Assembly (NCBI GenBank): GCA_039592335.1
Contig: JBDHBX010000005.1
Location: 1 to 64,000 of the forward strand
Source: WVYX01 sp039592335
GTDB taxonomy: Bacteria > Gemmatimonadota > Gemmatimonadetes > Gemmatimonadales > GWC2-71-9
Reading direction: 5' to 3'
DNA length: 64,000 nucleotides
Shown: positions 59,833 through 64,000 of the stretch, in pieces
Layout of the letters: each line of letters starts with the position of its first letter
Position numbering within the stretch: position 1 is the stretch's first letter
The notes under the pieces: model-generated
Databases searched by the model: none
What the model saw: the letters and a program-made list of their open reading frames with translations, nothing else
Told to the model about the DNA's origin: nothing
Position numbers and translations under genes: made by a program

Positions 59833-61100
59833 CGACGATGGTACGCCAGGCTTCCGCCACTGCTCGGACGACGGCACGCGCCGCGCTGGACGTCGGGCGG
59901 ATTCGGGCCGACTTCCCGCTGCTTACGCGGCAGCCGGAGGGAAGGCCACTGGCGTATCTCGACAACGCCGCCACCACACAGAAGCCTCGGCTGGTGGTGG
60001 ATACGGTCAAGCAGTACTACGAGGATTACAACGCCAACATTCACCGCGGCGTGTACAAGCTGAGCGAGCAGTCGACGGCGGCGTTTGAAGGGTCGCGGGT
60101 GAAACTCCAGCGCTTCATCAATGCGGCACAGCAACAGGAGGTCATCTTCGTGCGCGGGACCACGGATGCGATCAATCTGGTGGCGCATTCCTACGGACGC
60201 GTCAGCCTCGCCGCTGGCGATGAAGTGGTGATCTCCGCCATGGAGCATCACTCGAACATCGTGCCGTGGCAGATCGTGTGCGAGGCGACGCGCGCCCGTT
60301 TGCGGGTCGTTCCCATGACGGACGAGGGTGAGCTCGAGCTGGATGAGTACGAGAAGCTCCTCAACCCGAAGACGAAGCTCGTGGCGCTGGTGCACGTCTC
60401 GAACTCCCTCGGCACGATCAATCCCGTCAAGGAAATGGTCGCCATTGCCCACGGCCACAACATCCCGGTGTTGGTGGACGGCGCGCAGGCGGTACCGCAC
60501 ATGGCGGTGGACGTGCAGGACCTGGACTGCGATTTCTACGCCCTTTCTGGCCACAAGATGTTTGGCCCAACGGGGATCGGCGTCCTGTACGGCAAGGCCG
60601 AGCTGCTCAACGCGATGCCCCCGTACCAGGGGGGTGGCGAGATGATCCGCTCGGTGTGCTTCGACAAGACGACGTACGCGCCGCTGCCGGCGAAGTTCGA
60701 GGCCGGGACCCCGAACATCGCCGGGGCGATCGGGCTGGGTGCCGCCGTGGACTACCTCAACGGGATGTCGTGGGAGGCGATCCACACCCACGAGAGCGAC
60801 CTGCTGCGGTATGCGACGGAGTCGCTCGAGGCCATCCCGGGGCTGCACATCCTGGGTACGGCAAAGGAGAAGGCGAGCGTGGTGTCCTTCGTGCTCGATG
60901 CCGTGCACGCACATGACGTCGGCACGATCCTGGACAAGGAGGGTGTCGCTATCCGAACGGGCCACCACTGTACGCAGCCCGTAATGGAGCGACTCGGTGT
61001 GCCCGCGACGGCGCGGGCGTCCTTTGCGTTCTACAACACGCGAGACGAGGTGGACGCGCTGGTCCGGGCCGTCCATCGCGTCCACGAGGTGTTCGGCTGA
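59829..61100 (+). CDS. sufS: Cysteine desulfurase SufS
   Basis: 423 aa, GTG start in the GTGA overlap (ATG 59838 is an alternative). PLP Lys243 lies in FYALSGHKMFGPTGIG and the persulfide Cys381 in IRTGHHCTQPVM. LAYLDNAATTQKP, NIHRGVYKLSEQST and SIFVRG-like segments mark the SufS branch. It delivers sulfur to SufU. An extra N-terminal stretch of about 20 residues precedes the fold. Confidence 0.97.
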   Translation: MTTMVRQASATARTTARAALDVGRIRADFPLLTRQPEGRPLAYLDNAATTQKPRLVVDTVKQYYEDYNANIHRGVYKLSEQSTAAFEGSRVKLQRFINAAQQQEVIFVRGTTDAINLVAHSYGRVSLAAGDEVVISAMEHHSNIVPWQIVCEATRARLRVVPMTDEGELELDEYEKLLNPKTKLVALVHVSNSLGTINPVKEMVAIAHGHNIPVLVDGAQAVPHMAVDVQDLDCDFYALSGHKMFGPTGIGVLYGKAELLNAMPPYQGGGEMIRSVCFDKTTYAPLPAKFEAGTPNIAGAIGLGAAVDYLNGMSWEAIHTHESDLLRYATESLEAIPGLHILGTAKEKASVVSFVLDAVHAHDVGTILDKEGVAIRTGHHCTQPVMERLGVPATARASFAFYNTRDEVDALVRAVHRVHEVFG

Positions 61101-61552
61101 TGGCCGATCTCAGGGATCTCTATCAACAAGTCGTCCTCGATCACAACCGCGCCCCGCGGAACTTCAAGAAGATTCCCGACGCCAGCCACAGCGCCGAGGG
61201 CACCAACCCCCTTTGCGGTGACGAGATCACGCTGTATGTGACCGTGGAGGGTGACGTCATCAAGGACGTCGGCTTCCAGGGCAAGGGCTGCGCCATCTCG
61301 CAGGCATCGGCTTCCCTCATGACGTCGTCGGTCAAAGGAAAGACCACGGAAGAGGCTGAGGCGCTGTTCCGGGCCTTCCACGACATGTTGACCGGCGGCC
61401 CGGATGCGCCGGGTGACACCACGGCGCTGGGCAAGCTCGCCGCCCTGGCCGGGGTGAAGCGGTTCCCTGTCCGCGTGAAGTGTGCCAATCTTCCCTGGCA
61501 CACGTTGCACGCCGCCCTCACCGGCTCGGAGGAACCAGCCTCCACCGAGTGA
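61100..61552 (+). CDS. sufU: Fe-S scaffold/sulfur acceptor SufU
   Basis: 150 aa. RNFKKIP, NPLCGDEITLYV, FQGKGCAISQASASLM and FPVRVKCANLPWHTLHAAL carry the three Cys and the SufU insertion typical of Gram-positive-type SufU, a zinc-dependent sulfurtransferase partner of SufS. It replaces SufE here. Overlaps sufS by one base (TGATG). Confidence 0.96.
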   Translation: MADLRDLYQQVVLDHNRAPRNFKKIPDASHSAEGTNPLCGDEITLYVTVEGDVIKDVGFQGKGCAISQASASLMTSSVKGKTTEEAEALFRAFHDMLTGGPDAPGDTTALGKLAALAGVKRFPVRVKCANLPWHTLHAALTGSEEPASTE

Positions 61553-61595
61553 GTGTGGTGGTCTCGCAGACCTCGCACCCCCAAGGAGTGTTGCG

Positions 61596-61925
61596 GTGAC
61601 TGAGCCGGGCTTCGAGCGCGTTGCGTTGCTGGGTGACCTGCCTGAGGCCGCTCCGGTGGCGGTTGAGCTCTCCACCGGGGAAGGCCTGTGCCTGGTTCGA
61701 ATGAAGGGCGAAGTGTACGCATTCCAGGACCGGTGCAGTCATGCGGACTTTCCCCTGAGCGACGGCGAGATGGTCGATGACCACGCCATCGAGTGCTCGC
61801 TCCACGGGGCGCAATTCGACGTGCGAACCGGCGAGGCCATCGAGGCGCCGGCGGCCGAGAGTCTCTCGCTGTACGAGGTGAAGTTGAAGGACGGTGACGT
61901 CCTCGTGCGGCGCGGGGAGCCGTGA
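61596..61925 (+). CDS. Rieske-type ferredoxin
   Basis: 109 aa, GTG start with AAGGAG seven bases upstream. Cluster ligands are Cys47-x-His49 (DRCSHADFPLSDG) and Cys67-x2-His70 (IECSLHGAQFD), binding a [2Fe-2S] centre. It is a small soluble electron carrier of the non-heme dioxygenase-ferredoxin type, common at the end of suf operons. Overlaps the permease gene by GTGA. Confidence 0.94.
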   Translation: MTEPGFERVALLGDLPEAAPVAVELSTGEGLCLVRMKGEVYAFQDRCSHADFPLSDGEMVDDHAIECSLHGAQFDVRTGEAIEAPAAESLSLYEVKLKDGDVLVRRGEP

Positions 61926-63184
61926 AGCCACCGCACACCGTACCTCCCACTCCAGGCTCACTTCGCAGGGATCTCGGGTTGCTCGATGCCGTGGGCATCG
62001 GGATCGGCGCCATCGTGGGGGGTGGCATCTTCGTCGTGAGTGGCATCGGCGCGGAGGTTGCCGGGCCCGCGCTGCTGATCGCGCTGCTGCTGGCTGGGAT
62101 GGCGGCCTCGGCGAACGCGCTTAGCTCGGCGCAGCTGGCTGCCACGTATCCGATGGCCGGGGGCACTTACGAGTACGGGTACCGGGTATTGAGCCCCACC
62201 GCTGGCTACGCGGCCGGATGGATGTTCCTCGCTAGCAAGACCGCCGCGGCCGGTACCGTCGCCCTCGGCCTGGGCGCCTACCTGGGTGCGTTTCTACCGG
62301 GGGTGCCACCCCGCGCCGTCGCCGTTGTGGCGGTGCTCGGCTTTACGGTGTTGAACTACTTCGGTGTGCGAAAGTCGAGCCGTCTGAACCTGGTGATCGT
62401 GGCGTTGTCGCTCGGCGTCTTGGTGATGTTCGTCGTTCTCGGAGCGGGTGCGTTCGAGCCGAAGCGGCTGCACCCGTTTGCGCCCGCTGGCTGGCGCGGG
62501 CTGCTGAGCGGCGCCGCTATCATGTTCTTCGCCTATACCGGGTATGCCCGTATCGCGACGCTGGGGGAGGAGATACACGATCCCCGCCGCACCATTCCCC
62601 GAGCCATCGTCCTGACGCTGGTGGCAACGGGCCTACTGTACCTGGCGGTGGTGCTCGTGGCCCTGGGTGCCGTGGGTGCCGACGGCATGGCGGCCTCCGA
62701 AGCGCCGCTCCTGGCCGCCGCGTCGAGCTTCAAACAAGGGTGGGCGGCCACGATCATCAGTGTGGGGGCCGTCGTCGCGATGCTCGGTGTGATGCTGTCT
62801 CAGATCCTCGGGCTGAGCCGCATGGCCTTTGCCATGGCGCGGCGCGGTGATCTGCCCCGTGGGCTCGAGCGGGTGCACCCGGATTATGGGACCCCCCACC
62901 GGGCGATCCTGCTCGTCGGGGCTGCGGCGGCGGTCGTCGCCGCGACCGGCACCCTGCGAGGGGTGGCCACGGCGGCGGCATTCACGATCCTCGTGTACTA
63001 CGGTATCGCGAACTTCGCGGCCCTCAGAATGCCTGCGAAGGACAAACTGTATCCGAACGTGGTGCCCGGGGTGGGGGTGGTCGCCTGCGCGGTGCTAGCC
63101 GTCTCGCTCGACCTGTGGACGATTGCGGTAGGCTGTACGGTGCTGGCAGTGGGGTTGCTGGTGCGCTGGCTGCGAAGTCTCTAG
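61922..63184 (+). CDS. APC family amino acid permease
   Basis: 420 aa with about 11-12 membrane helices. The substrate-binding GIGIGAIVGGGIFVVSGIG near the N-terminus and the block FFAYTGYARIATLGEEIHDP are typical of the APC superfamily, as are AATYPMAGGTYEYGYRV and the C-terminal SRMAFAMARRGDLP. The substrate is not known. Its stop shares CTAG with the convergent gene at 63181. Confidence 0.92.
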   Translation: MKPPHTVPPTPGSLRRDLGLLDAVGIGIGAIVGGGIFVVSGIGAEVAGPALLIALLLAGMAASANALSSAQLAATYPMAGGTYEYGYRVLSPTAGYAAGWMFLASKTAAAGTVALGLGAYLGAFLPGVPPRAVAVVAVLGFTVLNYFGVRKSSRLNLVIVALSLGVLVMFVVLGAGAFEPKRLHPFAPAGWRGLLSGAAIMFFAYTGYARIATLGEEIHDPRRTIPRAIVLTLVATGLLYLAVVLVALGAVGADGMAASEAPLLAAASSFKQGWAATIISVGAVVAMLGVMLSQILGLSRMAFAMARRGDLPRGLERVHPDYGTPHRAILLVGAAAAVVAATGTLRGVATAAAFTILVYYGIANFAALRMPAKDKLYPNVVPGVGVVACAVLAVSLDLWTIAVGCTVLAVGLLVRWLRSL

Positions 63185-63831
63185 CGGCTCTTCCCTCGGC
63201 ACTCTTCGGCCACCTGCAACACTGCCTGCCGCGACATCGATGCCGCCACGGCGCGTGCGGCACCCCGCTCGGTCCACAGGGCGACCTCGTATCCGTTTGC
63301 CGCGGCGACCGTCAAGCCGTCGGGAACCGGCCGACCCAGCACGTCTCCAGGGGGAAGGGCGAAGTAGGTGAGCGAGGCGCCACGGTACTCGTACACGACC
63401 GCCGCGCCCCTGACGTCACCCAACTCGGCAACGGTCGCTCCGACCAACTCGGCGTTCGAGATCGCGGGGATGTCGACTTGGTAGCCTACCTCCCACTTCA
63501 ACCACTCGACCAGGGCAGCCGTGTCGGCGCTTTCAATGGCTCCCGGCTTGGCCAGCCCGATCCGAGCCTCTCGAGCCAACGGCGGAGCTAGGAGCCCGCT
63601 GGCCGGTTTGCCCAACACCGCAAGCGCCATCGTGGCGGCGGCCAGCGTCACTCCGCCGGCGAAGAAGCTGACACGGCGCCTCCGGACTCGCCGGGCCGAT
63701 TCCTGCGCAAGGGTCTCGCGGATTCGGGCCGCGAGGTGAGGCGGGGCCGTTCGCGCGGTCGCGGCGAGCCGGTCGAGCCGCCGTTCCAGGGCCGGATGGT
63801 AGTCGAAGTAGTCCTGATCTTCCGACTGCAT
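63181..63831 (-). CDS. Probable anti-sigma factor-like membrane protein
   Basis: 216 aa from ATG 63831, with GGAG about ten bases upstream. The N-terminal cytoplasmic part lacks an evident zinc finger (YHPALERRLDRLAATARTAP). A single membrane helix follows (VSFFAGGVTLAAATMALAVL), then an outer domain of the type seen in anti-sigma factors: ALVEWLKWEVGYQVDIPAI, NAELVGATVAELGDVRGAAV, YRGASLTYFALP. The matching sigma gene would lie beyond the window edge. Confidence 0.7.
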   Translation of the reverse strand: MQSEDQDYFDYHPALERRLDRLAATARTAPPHLAARIRETLAQESARRVRRRRVSFFAGGVTLAAATMALAVLGKPASGLLAPPLAREARIGLAKPGAIESADTAALVEWLKWEVGYQVDIPAISNAELVGATVAELGDVRGAAVVYEYRGASLTYFALPPGDVLGRPVPDGLTVAAANGYEVALWTERGAARAVAASMSRQAVLQVAEECRGKSR

Positions 63832-64000
63832 GGCTGCTCTGCTCCTTCGACTAGACATAACCAGACCGCAAGCGCCCCGGTTCCCGTGCGGGACCCAAAT
63901 CGGCGAGGTTGGACTCGGGATTCGACGGGGCTTATCCTACGCTGCGGCAGGAACCCGGGGCCACACTCCTTCGTCTAACGGCGGGCGCTGAGGGCGGAAT

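Overview
The window reads as ordinary chromosome of a high-GC, Gram-negative-type (diderm) bacterium. Clues are many lipobox lipoproteins, outer-membrane beta-barrel-like proteins, PD40 and six-bladed propeller lipoproteins, an orphan TonB C-terminal domain, and a SufBCDSU system led by a SufR-like regulator. The mix resembles Gemmatimonadota, but that is inference from gene content; there is no rRNA here to settle it. I see no insertion sequence, prophage, integrase or CRISPR array.

Layout. 1-12 kb: an Lrp-type regulator (cut by the window edge) behind a concentric palindrome, signal peptidase I, envelope lipoproteins and barrels, pyrroline-5-carboxylate dehydrogenase, a fused cytochrome-porin with a cytochrome lipoprotein, tRNA-Phe and a Nudix hydrolase. 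12-24 kb: an ECF sigma factor, a terminator and a zinc-finger anti-sigma factor. These are followed by a tightly overlapping plus-strand run: holA, a SPOR protein, mutS, a TonB-domain lipoprotein, a CBS-domain cystathionine synthase, queD, ddl, rhomboid, macro domain, HExxH protein and a small basic protein. 24-31 kb: the replication-origin neighbourhood, with mnmE, yidC, yidD, rnpA and rpmH on the minus strand and dnaA and dnaN on the plus strand. Back-to-back promoters lie between rpmH and dnaA, and an AT-rich, TAG-rich origin candidate lies between dnaA and dnaN.

31-46 kb: two envelope proteins, RNase P RNA (minus strand), an AraC-type regulator with a pseudo-receiver domain, an MCP-like signal transducer, pyrE, a Ser/Thr kinase, a lytic transglycosylase, a cold-shock protein, DNA polymerase I, a pilin-like protein and an MMPL/RND exporter. 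46-55 kb: a matrixin-type protease, an M28 peptidase, a serine hydrolase, a DCC thiol oxidoreductase, a MIP18 protein, RNase D, a thioesterase-hydrolase fusion, a peptide deformylase with an altered motif, a MobA-like transferase, a propeller lipoprotein and a truncated winged-helix protein. 55-63 kb: sufR-sufB-sufC-sufD-sufS-sufU-Rieske-permease as one overlapping operon with a CAAC-N6-GTTG operator candidate. A likely anti-sigma factor closes the window.

Housekeeping dominates (replication, repair, protein export, Fe-S assembly), and gene pairs are often coupled by ATGA, GTGA or TGATG overlaps. The most unusual points are the concentric operator before the leaderless Lrp gene, the Cyc2-like cytochrome-porin pair, the rpmH/dnaA promoter pair with a DnaA box inside it, the TAG-rich origin candidate, the SufR operator in this background, and several odd domain architectures.
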